Shown in pieces: positions 18,087 through 27,018 of a DNA stretch of 64,000 bases. Each line of letters starts with the position of its first letter. Positions within the stretch are counted from its first letter, which is position 1. This DNA is from an uncultured Lactococcus sp. (GTDB lineage Bacteria > Bacillota > Bacilli > Lactobacillales > Streptococcaceae). The position numbers and the translations under genes were made by a program. The stretch is from assembly GCF_934191625.1 (NCBI RefSeq), contig NZ_CAKPUG010000002.1:322254-386253 (forward strand), in the 5' to 3' direction. A model generated the notes under the pieces. It ran no database searches and was not told where the DNA came from. It saw only the letters and a list, made by a program, of their open reading frames with translations.

Positions 18087-19298
18087 TTAAACTTCTAAAT
18101 TTAGTTTTCCTTGTGCATAGATTGATGCATTACCATTGAGAATATAGGCAATGGTCACGATTGGCAGGATATATTGGACCGTACCAAAGCCAAAGACTTC
18201 TGCAGCGATGAAGATTGAAGCAAAATATGAGTTGGTTGCTGATGAAAAGACAGAAACATAGCCAGCAGCAGCGATCAAGCCAACAGGTAAGCCCAAAAGT
18301 AAAGCTAAGGTCGCGCCCAAACTTGCACCAATCGCAAAGAGTGGTGTTACTTCTCCACCCTGGAAACCGGCTGAGATACTTAAGACAGTAAAGAGCAACT
18401 TCAGAACCCAATCGTAAGCATTGATATGTTCTCCGTTAAAACTCATCGAAATTAGGTTGGTCCCTAGCCCTGCATAACGATCAAGATGGATAAAGATAAG
18501 ACCCAAGCTCAAAATCAATCCCATAAGTAAGATACGACGATAAGGATTAATAAGTTTACTTGCCATATAAGACTTCATAAAGGCTAAGCCTTGCGCAAAG
18601 ATGCGACCTACCAAGCCAAAGCAAATTGCCACAACGAGCAGCTTCAGAAGTACTAGCGGATCAATATTTAAGTCAGTATTGACCATAAAGGAAAATTTTT
18701 CTAAACCTAAAGCATGTGATGTCGCACTGGCCGCATAGGAACCAACCAGAGCTGGGAAAAGTGCGATGTATTCAATCTTGCCCACCATCAGGATTTCAAT
18801 AGCAAAGAAAGTGGCAGCTATCGGTGTTTGGAAGAGACCGGCAAAACCGGCTGCCATCCCCGTAATCAAGAGCACTTTTTGTGCTTCTTTGGAAGATAAT
18901 TTCCCCCCAACTGTATGGCCAATCGTGGCACCAATCTGGACAGCTACACCTTCTCGACCCACACTGGCACCAAATAGGTGCGACAGCCAAGTGGAAAAGA
19001 TAATCAAGGGCACTAAACGCTTAGGAATATCTTCTCGTCCTTTATTCCCCGCTTCAAAAATCAACCCCATTCCTTTTTGACTTTCCTTACCAAAACGTTG
19101 ATAGACATACACAATCAAAAGACCTGCTAAAGCCAAGAAAGGAAGAAAATATAAGGGATGTGCGTCACGTGTCTCCGTAATATAAATCAAGCCACGCCCA
19201 AATAAAGCATCCACAGCTCCAATAATTACTCCAATCACAAGGGCTAAGAAGGCATAAAGGACAGACCATCTTGATATACCAATTTTTATATTTTTCAT
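18087..19298 (-). CDS. CLC-family antiporter, fluoride (CLC-F) type
   Basis: A 403-residue CLC membrane protein with ten or more helices, shorter than ClC-ec1 (about 470). In Cl- transporters the first ion motif is GSGIP; here it reads GMGLIFE (about residue 78), with Met in place of the Cl- coordinating Ser. The gating Glu motif is GREGVAVQIG (about 115) instead of GREGPSVQ. Both replacements are hallmarks of CLC-F fluoride/proton antiporters, which lower cytosolic fluoride. A fluoride riboswitch, often paired with these genes, is not recognisable upstream. The CLC fold is certain; fluoride selectivity rests on two motifs. Confidence 0.82.
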   Translation of the reverse strand: MKNIKIGISRWSVLYAFLALVIGVIIGAVDALFGRGLIYITETRDAHPLYFLPFLALAGLLIVYVYQRFGKESQKGMGLIFEAGNKGREDIPKRLVPLIIFSTWLSHLFGASVGREGVAVQIGATIGHTVGGKLSSKEAQKVLLITGMAAGFAGLFQTPIAATFFAIEILMVGKIEYIALFPALVGSYAASATSHALGLEKFSFMVNTDLNIDPLVLLKLLVVAICFGLVGRIFAQGLAFMKSYMASKLINPYRRILLMGLILSLGLIFIHLDRYAGLGTNLISMSFNGEHINAYDWVLKLLFTVLSISAGFQGGEVTPLFAIGASLGATLALLLGLPVGLIAAAGYVSVFSSATNSYFASIFIAAEVFGFGTVQYILPIVTIAYILNGNASIYAQGKLNLEV

Positions 19299-19361
19299 TA
19301 AATGTAATTCCTCTTACATGTATAATAATAGCAATAATGCAGAAATCAAATAAATTGACCC

Positions 19362-19426
19362 TGCCTAATAAAATGTTCAGGCAATCCCGCTGGGAATTGT
19401 CGTCTAACATGAGCTCCTTCAGGAGC
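19362..19426. other. Cluster of three short hairpins upstream of the CLC gene
   Basis: Within 65 bases are TGCCT/AGGCA (19362-19383), CAATCCC/GGGAATTG (19382-19399) and GCTCC/GGAGC (19413-19426). They fall between the DUF896 terminator and the apparent CLC promoter (TTGATT, 17-base spacer, ATTATA near 19320-19345). They match no riboswitch I know. Role unknown. Confidence 0.4.
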
Positions 19427-19442
19427 AGATCTAGGAGCGTAT

Positions 19443-19471
19443 TAAAAACAGGCCGAGCACAAAGCTCGACC
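19443..19471 (-). terminator. Terminator of the glycine operon
   Basis: GGTCGAGC/GCTCGGCC stem on the minus strand followed by TGTTTTTA, five bases past the DUF896 stop. Confidence 0.85.
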
Positions 19472-19475
19472 ACTT

Positions 19476-19715
19476 TTAATCGCGCATACCTTTGGCGCGT
19501 TGTATGTCTTTAAGTTTTTCTGGTGTGATGTCTTTTCCATCTTCATCTACCAATTTTACTGCTTCAACTTGACCGCGGAGATTTTCACGTACGCTATCAA
19601 GATAGATACGGCGCAATTCAGCACGTTCTGCAGTTTCAGCTTCTGTTAGACCTTCTGCTTTGTGTTTACGTGCAAGTTCATTGATACGTTCAACTTGTTC
19701 ATTTGTAATTGCCAT
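19476..19715 (-). CDS. DUF896 (YnzC-like) family protein
   Basis: A 79-residue soluble helical protein of the DUF896/UPF0291 family: RINELARKHKAEGLTEAE and the following LRRIYLDSVRENLRGQ match the two-helix family core. Molecular function is unknown; B. subtilis YnzC belongs to an SOS operon. Here it is the last gene of the glycine T-box operon, 16 bases after glyS. Confidence 0.88.
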   Translation of the reverse strand: MAITNEQVERINELARKHKAEGLTEAETAERAELRRIYLDSVRENLRGQVEAVKLVDEDGKDITPEKLKDIQRAKGMRD

Positions 19716-19731
19716 AAGACCAATATCCTCC

Positions 19732-21765
19732 TTATTTTGTATTGATTAAACTAAAGTCAGCCATTGTCCCTGTAAGTGCTGAAAGCTCTGTAAGCAAGGC
19801 CAGACGATTGTGACGTACTTTTTCATCTTCTGCCATAACCATCACATTTTCAAAGAAATTGTTAATGGCTGGAACACCTTTGCTGACAAGAATATCATAT
19901 TTCTCAGAGGCTGACAAGCTTGCCCATCTTGCTTTAAGTTCTTCTGTAGCTTCGTAAAGTACGCCTTCAGCATCGTTCTCAAAGAGTGCAGAAGAAACCT
20001 CTCCGACATGATCGGCTTTTTTCGCCAAGTTAATCACTCGTGAAATATTTTCAATAGCTGGTTTAAATGTGACTTCTTCCTTGTGATCATTAAGCATTGG
20101 CGCAATTTCCATCATGTTGGCGATATCCAATATATCTGCTGCAATTGTTGCTTCAACAATATCGTGGCGGATTTTCTTATCCAGTAGAAGTTTTTGCACA
20201 CGCCCTTTGAGGAAATCAATAACTTGCTCTTTATTTTCATAATCAAGTGTGGAAATAAACTCAGAAAAGTCAAAGTGCCAGTTGAATTTTTCTATGATAC
20301 GTGTCAAGCCTTGCGCAGCACGACGTAAAGCGTAAGGGTCATTTGAGCCTGAAGGAATCAAGCCTGCGCTAAAGAAAGAAAGAATACTGTCGATTTTATC
20401 TGCAGCAGCCAAAACACTTCCGACAGCAGTTTCAGGTAAATCACCTTCAGCGGATACCGGCATATAATGCTCCCTAATAGCTGTTGCTACGTTGGCACTC
20501 TCTCCTGCAAGTAGAGCATATTTTTCACCCATAACACCTTGAAGTTCATCAAATTCACCAACCATACCTGTCAAAAGGTCAAATTTGTAAATATCTGCCG
20601 CACGCGCCACATCTGACTTTTCAGTTTCGGTCAGCTGGGCAATATCCGCCAAATGAGCCGCAATTGCTTTTGTACGCGCCATGTGTTCTGTGATTGAACC
20701 GATTTTTGCGTGGAAAGTTACATTTTCCAGTTTCTTCACGAGATCTTCAATTTTTAACTTTTGATCTTCTTTCCAAAAGAACTCGGCATCTTCCAAACGG
20801 GCAACCAAAACTTTTTCATTACCTAAGATGACATTCTTCATGCCTTCAGCATTACCATTACGCACGGAGATAAAGTGCGGTGCGAGCTTACCTTCTGCAG
20901 TATAAACTTCAAAATAGCGTTGGTTATCACGCATTGAAGTAACCAGAACTTCTTCAGGAACTGACAAATATTTTTCATCAAAACTCCCAACGAATGCTGT
21001 GGGGTACTCTACTAGGTTATTGACTTCTTCAAGAAGTTCCACATGCTTTTCGTCTGTGAGTTCAACTTTCCAGCCGTGCTCAGCAGCAATTTTTGTGATT
21101 TGCTGGCTAATTTCAACTTTACGTGCTCCAGCATCAACCATAACAAAATTATCAGTCAAAACTTTGTCATAAGCTGTCGCATGTTCAAGCGTAAATTCTT
21201 GATTTGAAAGAAAGCGATGACCTCGTGTTGTATTTCCTGCAGTTACATCAAGAATATCAAAGGGAACAACTTCGGTATCGAGTAAAGAAATCATCCATTG
21301 GATAGGACGTACGAAGAGGAAACTGTTATTCCCCCATTTCATGTAAGTTTTAAACTGCATTTTAGAAATGACTTCTTCGCCAACTTTTGTCAAAATTTCC
21401 TGTGCAGCTACGCCCGCGATATGTTTGTTTGCGAAATAGTAATCCCCCTTGAGGACCAATTCGTCCGGTGACACACCTTGTCCACGAGAGAAACCTTGAA
21501 TAGCTTTTGACCAGTTTCCTTCAGCATCTTTAGCAATTTTAGCAGATGGACCTTTGACTTCTTCGTCCATTGCTTCAGAATTTTCAGCAAGTCCTTCCAC
21601 TAAAACAGCCAAACGACGTGGTGTTGAAAATTTGCGAATAGCATCAAATTCTAAACGGTTTTCATTCAAAAAGTCCGAAAGACGTTCTGCCAATTGATTG
21701 ATTGCAGGTGTTACCAAGTGGGCTGGCATTTCTTCCAAGCCAATTTCGAGTAAATAGTTTGCCAT
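19732..21765 (-). CDS. glyS: Glycyl-tRNA synthetase beta subunit
   Basis: A 677-residue beta subunit of the tetrameric (alpha2-beta2) glycyl-tRNA synthetase. The start LLEIGLEEMPAHLVTPA and the middle SNDPYALRRAAQGLTRII are typical of the family. It carries tRNA recognition while GlyQ forms the adenylate. The start overlaps the glyQ stop by one base (TAATG), ensuring coupled, equal synthesis. Confidence 0.97.
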   Translation of the reverse strand: MANYLLEIGLEEMPAHLVTPAINQLAERLSDFLNENRLEFDAIRKFSTPRRLAVLVEGLAENSEAMDEEVKGPSAKIAKDAEGNWSKAIQGFSRGQGVSPDELVLKGDYYFANKHIAGVAAQEILTKVGEEVISKMQFKTYMKWGNNSFLFVRPIQWMISLLDTEVVPFDILDVTAGNTTRGHRFLSNQEFTLEHATAYDKVLTDNFVMVDAGARKVEISQQITKIAAEHGWKVELTDEKHVELLEEVNNLVEYPTAFVGSFDEKYLSVPEEVLVTSMRDNQRYFEVYTAEGKLAPHFISVRNGNAEGMKNVILGNEKVLVARLEDAEFFWKEDQKLKIEDLVKKLENVTFHAKIGSITEHMARTKAIAAHLADIAQLTETEKSDVARAADIYKFDLLTGMVGEFDELQGVMGEKYALLAGESANVATAIREHYMPVSAEGDLPETAVGSVLAAADKIDSILSFFSAGLIPSGSNDPYALRRAAQGLTRIIEKFNWHFDFSEFISTLDYENKEQVIDFLKGRVQKLLLDKKIRHDIVEATIAADILDIANMMEIAPMLNDHKEEVTFKPAIENISRVINLAKKADHVGEVSSALFENDAEGVLYEATEELKARWASLSASEKYDILVSKGVPAINNFFENVMVMAEDEKVRHNRLALLTELSALTGTMADFSLINTK

Positions 21766-22733
21766 TATTTTGCCTCCTGTTCTTCTGCCAATTGTGCCAG
21801 AACTTTTGTATATTTCCCTTTTTCTCCCAGATATTTCTCACGTAAGTCTTCATCTTTTAAAAGTGGGAAGCCAAGTTTAGCACGTTCTTCAATAAATGTT
21901 TTGGCAACTTTACGCGCCATTGTACGTACGCGGTGCAGGTATCCAGCACGTTCAGTTACAGAAACTGCACCACGTGCATCCAAAAGGTTAAAGGTATGAG
22001 AACTCTTCAAAATAAAGTCATAAGCTGGGTGAACCAAACCTAAGTCTAGTAATTTAAGTGCTTCTGCTTCGTACTTATTAAACAAGTCTAATAGCATATC
22101 TTGATCAGACTCTTCAAAAGCAAATTTTGAGTGCTCATATTCTGGCTCTTTAAAAATATCTCCATAGAGTACGCCATTCCCCCATTCGAGATCATAGACA
22201 CTGTCAACTTCTTGGATAGCTGTCGCCAAACGTTCTAAACCATATGTAATTTCAGAAGTTACGGAATCCACTTCAATACCACCAACTTGTTGGAAATAAG
22301 TAAACTGTGTACACTCTTGACCATCAATCCAAACTTCCCAACCAATTCCGGCACAACCCATTGAGGGATTTTCCCAGTTGTCTTCTACAAATCGAATATC
22401 ATGCTCTAAGGCGTCAATACCCAAGGCAGCTAAACTTTCCAAGTAAAGTTCTTGGATATTCTTTGGTGAAGGTTTCATGACTACTTGAAATTGGTGATGT
22501 TGGAAAAGTCGGTTAGGGTTTTCACCGTAACGTCCATCTGCTGGACGTCGTGAAGGTTGAACATAAGCTGCTGACCAAGGTTCAGGCCCATTTGAACGTA
22601 AGAAAGTATAAGGACTCATTGTTCCTGCACCAACTTCGTTATCGTAGGCTTGCATCAAGTTTGCGCCTTGCTTAGACCAAAAAGCCTGCAAAGTCAGAAT
22701 CATATCTTGGAATGATAATTTATTATTTGACAT
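21765..22733 (-). CDS. glyQ: Glycyl-tRNA synthetase alpha subunit
   Basis: A 322-residue class II catalytic subunit. It contains [23 protein letters not shown] (motif 2 region, about residue 53) and [15 protein letters not shown], normal for bacterial GlyQ; length is slightly above the usual 295-310. There is no promoter of its own in the 13-base gap after the upstream channel gene, so it depends on the T-box promoter at 23695-23723. Confidence 0.97.
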   Translation of the reverse strand: MSNNKLSFQDMILTLQAFWSKQGANLMQAYDNEVGAGTMSPYTFLRSNGPEPWSAAYVQPSRRPADGRYGENPNRLFQHHQFQVVMKPSPKNIQELYLESLAALGIDALEHDIRFVEDNWENPSMGCAGIGWEVWIDGQECTQFTYFQQVGGIEVDSVTSEITYGLERLATAIQEVDSVYDLEWGNGVLYGDIFKEPEYEHSKFAFEESDQDMLLDLFNKYEAEALKLLDLGLVHPAYDFILKSSHTFNLLDARGAVSVTERAGYLHRVRTMARKVAKTFIEERAKLGFPLLKDEDLREKYLGEKGKYTKVLAQLAEEQEAK

Positions 22734-22746
22734 TTAATTCTCCTTA

Positions 22747-23526
22747 TTATTTATTAAGTTCATTCATTTGGCGTTTATATCCAAGGAAATAGAAACCAGC
22801 AACAAAAATAATGCCACCGATGATGTTTCCAGCATAGACAAGACTAAAATTGCGAATGAAGTCCATCCATGTTGCGCCACCTTCAAAGATTGCAGCCGGG
22901 ATAGCAAAAGCATTTGCCACACTGTGCTGGAAACCAATTGCAACAAAAGCCATTGTTGGGAACCAAATTACCATTACTTTTCCTGCTGCATCTTTGGCTC
23001 CGTAAGAAAGCCACATTGCAAGGCCTACAAACCAGTTACACCCTACTCCAGAAACCAAGGTCTGAAGCCAAGTTGCATTTATTTTCGAGTGCGCAACGGT
23101 GATTAATTCTTCACGATACACACCTGTACTTGTCAACCCAACAATGTGTGCAAAGAAGAAAGCCACAAAGAAGGCGCCCAGAAGATTAAAAATTGTGATG
23201 ACAATCCAGTTTTTAAGCAAATCTGAAAACTTTACCTTCTTTGCAAAAAAAGATACAGAAACAGCTGTCATATTAGATGTGATAAGCTCGCCACCGCCCA
23301 TTAAAATAACAATTAGACCAATAGGAAACACTGCTGCCCCGATAAAACTTGCCAGACTTCCAAAATCATCGACTACACTTGATATGACGCGGATATAAAG
23401 CAGATAACCTAAAGAGATTAACGCGCCCCCAATAAAGCCAAGTACAGCTTTTTCTAACATCGGTCGTTTGACCTTTTCTTGCCCATGGTGAATAGTTGCA
23501 GCCAATATTTCTGCTGGATTCATCAT
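22747..23526 (-). CDS. Formate/nitrite transporter (FNT) family channel
   Basis: A 259-residue, six-helix pentameric channel of the FNT family (FocA, NirC, HSC). The first signature is present as GGGELITSNMTAV (about residue 77), and the second half carries VGCNWFVGLAMWLS and GFQHSVANAF, whose His is the central gating residue in FocA. FNT channels pass small monovalent anions such as formate, nitrite, lactate or hydrosulfide. The odd point is its place: it is the first gene after a glycine T-box, with glyQ 13 bases behind, so it should be induced by uncharged tRNA-Gly. The transported anion cannot be read from the sequence. Confidence 0.92.
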   Translation of the reverse strand: MMNPAEILAATIHHGQEKVKRPMLEKAVLGFIGGALISLGYLLYIRVISSVVDDFGSLASFIGAAVFPIGLIVILMGGGELITSNMTAVSVSFFAKKVKFSDLLKNWIVITIFNLLGAFFVAFFFAHIVGLTSTGVYREELITVAHSKINATWLQTLVSGVGCNWFVGLAMWLSYGAKDAAGKVMVIWFPTMAFVAIGFQHSVANAFAIPAAIFEGGATWMDFIRNFSLVYAGNIIGGIIFVAGFYFLGYKRQMNELNK

Positions 23527-23541
23527 AATGTTCTACTCCTT

Positions 23542-23688
23542 AAAATAATATAAAACCGCGCAATACACCTGTCCTAAGACAAAGGGTGCTATGCACGGTT
23601 CCACCTTTATTTTTTACTTCATTCGTATTGCGATGATTTTGGGCCATTTTAAATCTCGGCTTTCACTGTCCCGAGTCGCTTGCTTTAC
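23542..23688 (-). promoter_or_regulatory. Glycine T-box riboswitch leader
   Basis: Minus-strand leader with all T-box parts. The Stem I apical element is GCGACTCGGGACAGTGAAAG, followed by a GGC specifier triplet (23643-23645) for glycine. Next comes the T-box AAAGGTGGAACCGTGC, whose TGGA pairs the UCCA end of tRNA-Gly. Last is a terminator in which AACCGTGCATAGCACC pairs with GGTGTATTGCGCGGTT (14 of 16 positions), followed by TTTTATATTATTTT. The leader is short and lacks Stem II, as in glyQS T-boxes. Uncharged tRNA-Gly should give read-through into FNT-glyQ-glyS-DUF896. Confidence 0.93.
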
Positions 23689-23694
23689 TTTCAA

Positions 23695-23723
23695 ATTGTA
23701 GACCTTTTTGTTAGAAATGTCAA
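23695..23723 (-). promoter_or_regulatory. Promoter of the glycine T-box operon
   Basis: TTGACA (23718-23723), 17-base spacer, TACAAT (23695-23700) on the minus strand; transcription should start about 23688. Confidence 0.88.
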
Positions 23724-24017
23724 GGCGAGACTTCAAGTTTTGAATGATTCAGTTTTCAAAGGTAAAAAGAGAGCTTTAGCTTAGTGCAGATTATCAAAAA
23801 GTTTTTTTCTCTCCCAATAATTTGTTCTAGTAAGCCAATCAGAAAAAAATTTTTAGATTATAAGTTTGCTATTTGTCCTTTTTGTAGTACTCATCTTAGG
23901 GCTGGTTCTTCCTTTCGACCTATCACCATGATCAAGGGCTTTTGTAATTACTCACCTAAAAAAATTAGACACGGGAATCAATTTGATAATCGTACAAATG
24001 AAGCATAGCTCCACTAT
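23724..24017. other. Intergenic stretch with no supported gene
   Basis: About 290 bases between the T-box promoter and the DUF475 terminator. A 74-codon plus-strand frame (23784-24008) has a CPFC pair but no convincing ribosome binding site and no family likeness that I recognise, so it is not called a gene. It could be a worn remnant. Confidence 0.4.
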
Positions 24018-24050
24018 AAAAAGAGCTGCACAAGAGGTGCAACTTTTTTT
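24018..24050 (-). terminator. Terminator of the DUF475 gene
   Basis: GTTGCAC/GTGCAGC stem on the minus strand followed by TCTTTTTATA, right at the stop codon. Confidence 0.82.
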
Positions 24051-25071
24051 AATGTGTTCGATTGTAAATAATGCTTGAGATAAAGGATAATACGATAATA
24101 ATCCCACCAAGTAAACCTGTCACCGCTTCACCAATTTCCCAATGAATGCTTGCCAAAATTAGAATGGCCAAAGTAAGAATTGCCCAATGCGCTCCGTGTT
24201 CTAAATAAACAAGTTCATTAAGTGTTCCTTTTTCTACCAAGTAAAGGGTCAGTGAACGGACAAACATTGCCCCAATAACGCCTAGTCCAAGTAGAATAAT
24301 AATAGGATCTGAAGTTATCGCAAAAGCACCAATAACGCCATCAAAACTAAAGGAAGCATCGATAACTTCGAGGTAAAGGAAGAGGGAGAAAGCTGCTCTT
24401 CCCACAGCGTAGGAAGTCTGTCCTGCAGTTTCGGTAGGCATATGCTCGGTCATCATATCGCCAAAGCCATTCACCAACATATATGTTACTATTCCTAAAA
24501 TACCTGAGAATAAAACAGTATGCGCATCAGCCGCGATAAATTCAGCTGTCAATAAAAGAATAATCATCGAAATTATTGCATTTGCTGCTGGAAAATGGCC
24601 GATTTGTTGCAAGACTTTCTCAGGAAGTTTCAACCACGTATGTGCTCTTTGGTCAAAGAAAAAACCAAGTGCTAGCATCAAAAGAAACATTCCTCCAAAA
24701 GCAGCTATAGAAGGATGCGCATGGTGTAAAATGTAGCCATAGGTCCCTGGTACACTGGGATCACCTTTTTCTAAAGCTAAGCGCATTGCACTTATCGGAT
24801 CTAGTTTTGCGGAGACACCAACGATCAAAAGTGGAAAGACCAGGCGCATACCCACAACGGCAATCAAAATACCCACCGTCAAAAATATTTTACGCCACGC
24901 ATGGCTCATACGCTCCAAAATACGTGCATTAACAATGGCATTATCCATGGAAAGTGAAATTTCCAATACTGCTAGGATAGTGGTAATCATTAAACCATCC
25001 CAACCAGCATAGAGATAAGCGATAATCAACGCAATAATACTAACAATAAACGAGCTTCTAAAAATTTTCAT
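24049..25071 (-). CDS. DUF475 / TerC-superfamily membrane protein
   Basis: A 340-residue integral membrane protein with about nine helices. TerC-type acidic motifs are visible: LEISLSMDNAIVNA (about residue 37) and EVIDASFSFDGVIGAFAI (about 235), which in relatives line a metal site. TerC-family proteins in Bacillus take part in Mn2+ efflux and metallation of secreted proteins. For the DUF475 branch the role is unproven. It is cotranscribed with the upstream IMPACT-family gene (12-base gap). Confidence 0.85.
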   Translation of the reverse strand: MKIFRSSFIVSIIALIIAYLYAGWDGLMITTILAVLEISLSMDNAIVNARILERMSHAWRKIFLTVGILIAVVGMRLVFPLLIVGVSAKLDPISAMRLALEKGDPSVPGTYGYILHHAHPSIAAFGGMFLLMLALGFFFDQRAHTWLKLPEKVLQQIGHFPAANAIISMIILLLTAEFIAADAHTVLFSGILGIVTYMLVNGFGDMMTEHMPTETAGQTSYAVGRAAFSLFLYLEVIDASFSFDGVIGAFAITSDPIIILLGLGVIGAMFVRSLTLYLVEKGTLNELVYLEHGAHWAILTLAILILASIHWEIGEAVTGLLGGIIIVLSFISSIIYNRTH

Positions 25072-25083
25072 AAATCCCTTTTT

Positions 25084-25707
25084 CTAAATATCAACTTCCA
25101 CCAGTTGCTTGTCCCCTTTTTTCACAGAAATTTTTCCACTGAACTGTTCAACCAACTCAGCTAAAAGTTGCTCTGTCTTATCCAAGTCAACAAAGAGCTT
25201 GACCGTAACATCGGAGAGAAATTCACTCTCTGAGATGACTAAGCCTTGGGAACTTAAAAAGCGCTGTAGCCCGTCATAATTTCCGTAATCAAGAGTCAAG
25301 ATTAATTGCTCCTGTGTGACAAATTTGACCAAACCAACATGATCTAGAGCATGGCCGACACTCCCTGCATATGCCCGGATTAAACCACCAGCACCGAGTT
25401 TAATTCCCCCAAAATATCGTGTAACAACTGCACAAACATTGGTAATTTCTCTTTTCTTAAGAATTTCCAACATAGGTACACCAGCTGTACCAGAAGGTTC
25501 TCCATCATCACTTGAGCGCTGGATTTCCTGACGGTCGCCTAAAGTAAAGGCTGAGCAATTATGATTCGCCTTATGATGCTCTTTTTTTATTTGAGAAATA
25601 AAGGCACGTGCTTCTTCCTCAGTATAAACGCGCTTCAAATGGCAAATGAAGCGCGATTTTTTGATTTCTTCTTCTGCAATGAAATCCTCTTTTATGGTAA
25701 TTGTCAT
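25084..25707 (-). CDS. YigZ/IMPACT family protein (UPF0029)
   Basis: A 207-residue cytosolic protein. The N-terminal IMPACT domain has KKSRFICHLKRV, the signature SDDGEPSGTAGVPML (about residue 66) and TRYFGGIKLGAGGLIRAY (about 95); a small ferredoxin-like C-terminal domain follows. Eukaryotic IMPACT modulates Gcn2; the bacterial function is unknown, possibly ribosome or RNA linked. It is divergent from comFA with only 21 bases between, a common arrangement in streptococci and lactococci. Confidence 0.92.
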   Translation of the reverse strand: MTITIKEDFIAEEEIKKSRFICHLKRVYTEEEARAFISQIKKEHHKANHNCSAFTLGDRQEIQRSSDDGEPSGTAGVPMLEILKKREITNVCAVVTRYFGGIKLGAGGLIRAYAGSVGHALDHVGLVKFVTQEQLILTLDYGNYDGLQRFLSSQGLVISESEFLSDVTVKLFVDLDKTEQLLAELVEQFSGKISVKKGDKQLVEVDI

Positions 25708-25728
25708 ATATAAATTTTATCAAAAATA

Positions 25729-27018
25729 GTGAAAACTTGCGACTTTTTTCGTCTTAAAGGTATGAATGAATTATATGGTAGACTCCTTTTACAAAAAGAA
25801 TTATCGAAAATCCCAGACAAAGCAATACTTTTTGATAGTATGCAAGATATTTCAAAAACAGTAATTATGTGCAATCGCTGTGGCAAAAAAAGTAAGAAAA
25901 AAGATGTTCTACTCCCCCTTGGTGCTTATTATTGTCCCCATTGTATTCAGATGGGACGTGTTCGCTCGGATAAAAAACTTTACCATCTTCCTCAGCAGGA
26001 TTTTTTAGCAGCTTCTTTTCTAAAATGGCAAGGAAAACTCACAGCCCCTCAGCAACGTATATCTGATACTCTAGTCAAATTACATCAACAACAAAAAACT
26101 GTGCTGGTAGAGGCTGTCACTGGTGCAGGAAAAACTGAAATGATTTATCAAACGATTGATAACACCCTTAAAAAAGGAAAAGCTGTAGGTTTAACTAGCC
26201 CTCGTATTGATGTCTGTCTAGAACTCTATTATCGCTTAAAGCGAGATTTTTCTTGTCCCATCTCGCTTTTGCACGGAAAAAGTGAGAAATACAGCCGTAC
26301 GCCTCTCGTAATAGCGACGACACATCAGCTTATGCGTTTTCGTCATGCCTTTGACTTACTTATTCTTGATGAGGTTGATGCTTTTCCATTTCCAGATAAT
26401 GAAATGCTTTCTTTTGCACTGGCTCAAGCTCGTAAACCTTTTTCAAGTTTGGTTTATCTTACTGCAACAACCACCAATAAATTAGAAAAGCAAGTCAAGT
26501 TGGGGCAAATCGAAAAAATACAACTCCCCCGACGTTTTCATGGTTTTCCACTAGTACTCCCACAATTTTTTTGGCAGAGCAAGTTTTACAAAATGGTCCA
26601 AAAACAACGCGAATCGGGGTTCCCATTACTTATCTTTGTCCCTGAAATAAGCCTGGGAGAAAAACTGAGCCAAGACTTACAAAGTAGTTTTCCTCATGAA
26701 GAAATTGCTTTTGTTGCATCAACGAGTCTTGAACGCTTAGAAGCTGTGGAAGCTTTTCGTCAAGGAAATATTTCTATCCTTGTCTCAACGACTATTTTAG
26801 AACGTGGTGTAACTTTCCCTAAGGTTGACGTTTTTGTATTCCAAAGTCACCATCATAATTTCACAAGATCAAGCCTCATCCAAATTGCTGGACGAGTAGG
26901 TCGAAGTAGCGAAAGACCTGGAGGCAAGGTATTTTTCTTTCATTTAGGAAAAACAACAGCAATGTTAGAAGCTTATAAAAATATCAAAAATATGAATAAA
27001 GCAGGAGGTTTCCAATGA
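25729..27018 (+). CDS. comFA: ComFA, competence DNA-translocation helicase
   Basis: A 429-residue superfamily 2 helicase that drives single-stranded DNA through the ComEC channel. It has a four-cysteine zinc finger (CNRC about 49, CPHC about 70), Walker A VTGAGKTEM (about 130), the DEVD box (about 217), TATTTNK motif III and QIAGRVGRS motif VI. The given start is GTG; the ATG at 25762 is an alternative that fits the family start (ELYGRLL). Neither has a strong ribosome binding site. I find no com-box (TACGAATA-like) upstream. The gene is intact, unlike many lactococcal competence genes. Confidence 0.92.
   Translation: MKTCDFFRLKGMNELYGRLLLQKELSKIPDKAILFDSMQDISKTVIMCNRCGKKSKKKDVLLPLGAYYCPHCIQMGRVRSDKKLYHLPQQDFLAASFLKWQGKLTAPQQRISDTLVKLHQQQKTVLVEAVTGAGKTEMIYQTIDNTLKKGKAVGLTSPRIDVCLELYYRLKRDFSCPISLLHGKSEKYSRTPLVIATTHQLMRFRHAFDLLILDEVDAFPFPDNEMLSFALAQARKPFSSLVYLTATTTNKLEKQVKLGQIEKIQLPRRFHGFPLVLPQFFWQSKFYKMVQKQRESGFPLLIFVPEISLGEKLSQDLQSSFPHEEIAFVASTSLERLEAVEAFRQGNISILVSTTILERGVTFPKVDVFVFQSHHHNFTRSSLIQIAGRVGRSSERPGGKVFFFHLGKTTAMLEAYKNIKNMNKAGGFQ

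Noticed and set aside
19299..19442. Fluoride riboswitch upstream of the CLC-F-like gene
   Set aside because: The conserved GGnGAUGAnG and GCUGAUGnCnCCUAC-type blocks are not present on the minus strand; only short unrelated hairpins are seen.
23784..24008. 74-codon plus-strand ORF with a CPFC pair
   Set aside because: No ribosome binding site, no recognisable family, and it lies between a terminator and a promoter of the opposite strand.
25741..25757. CTTTTTTCGTCTTA as a com-box for comFA
   Set aside because: It differs from TnCGAATA at several core positions and lies too close to, or inside, the coding region.
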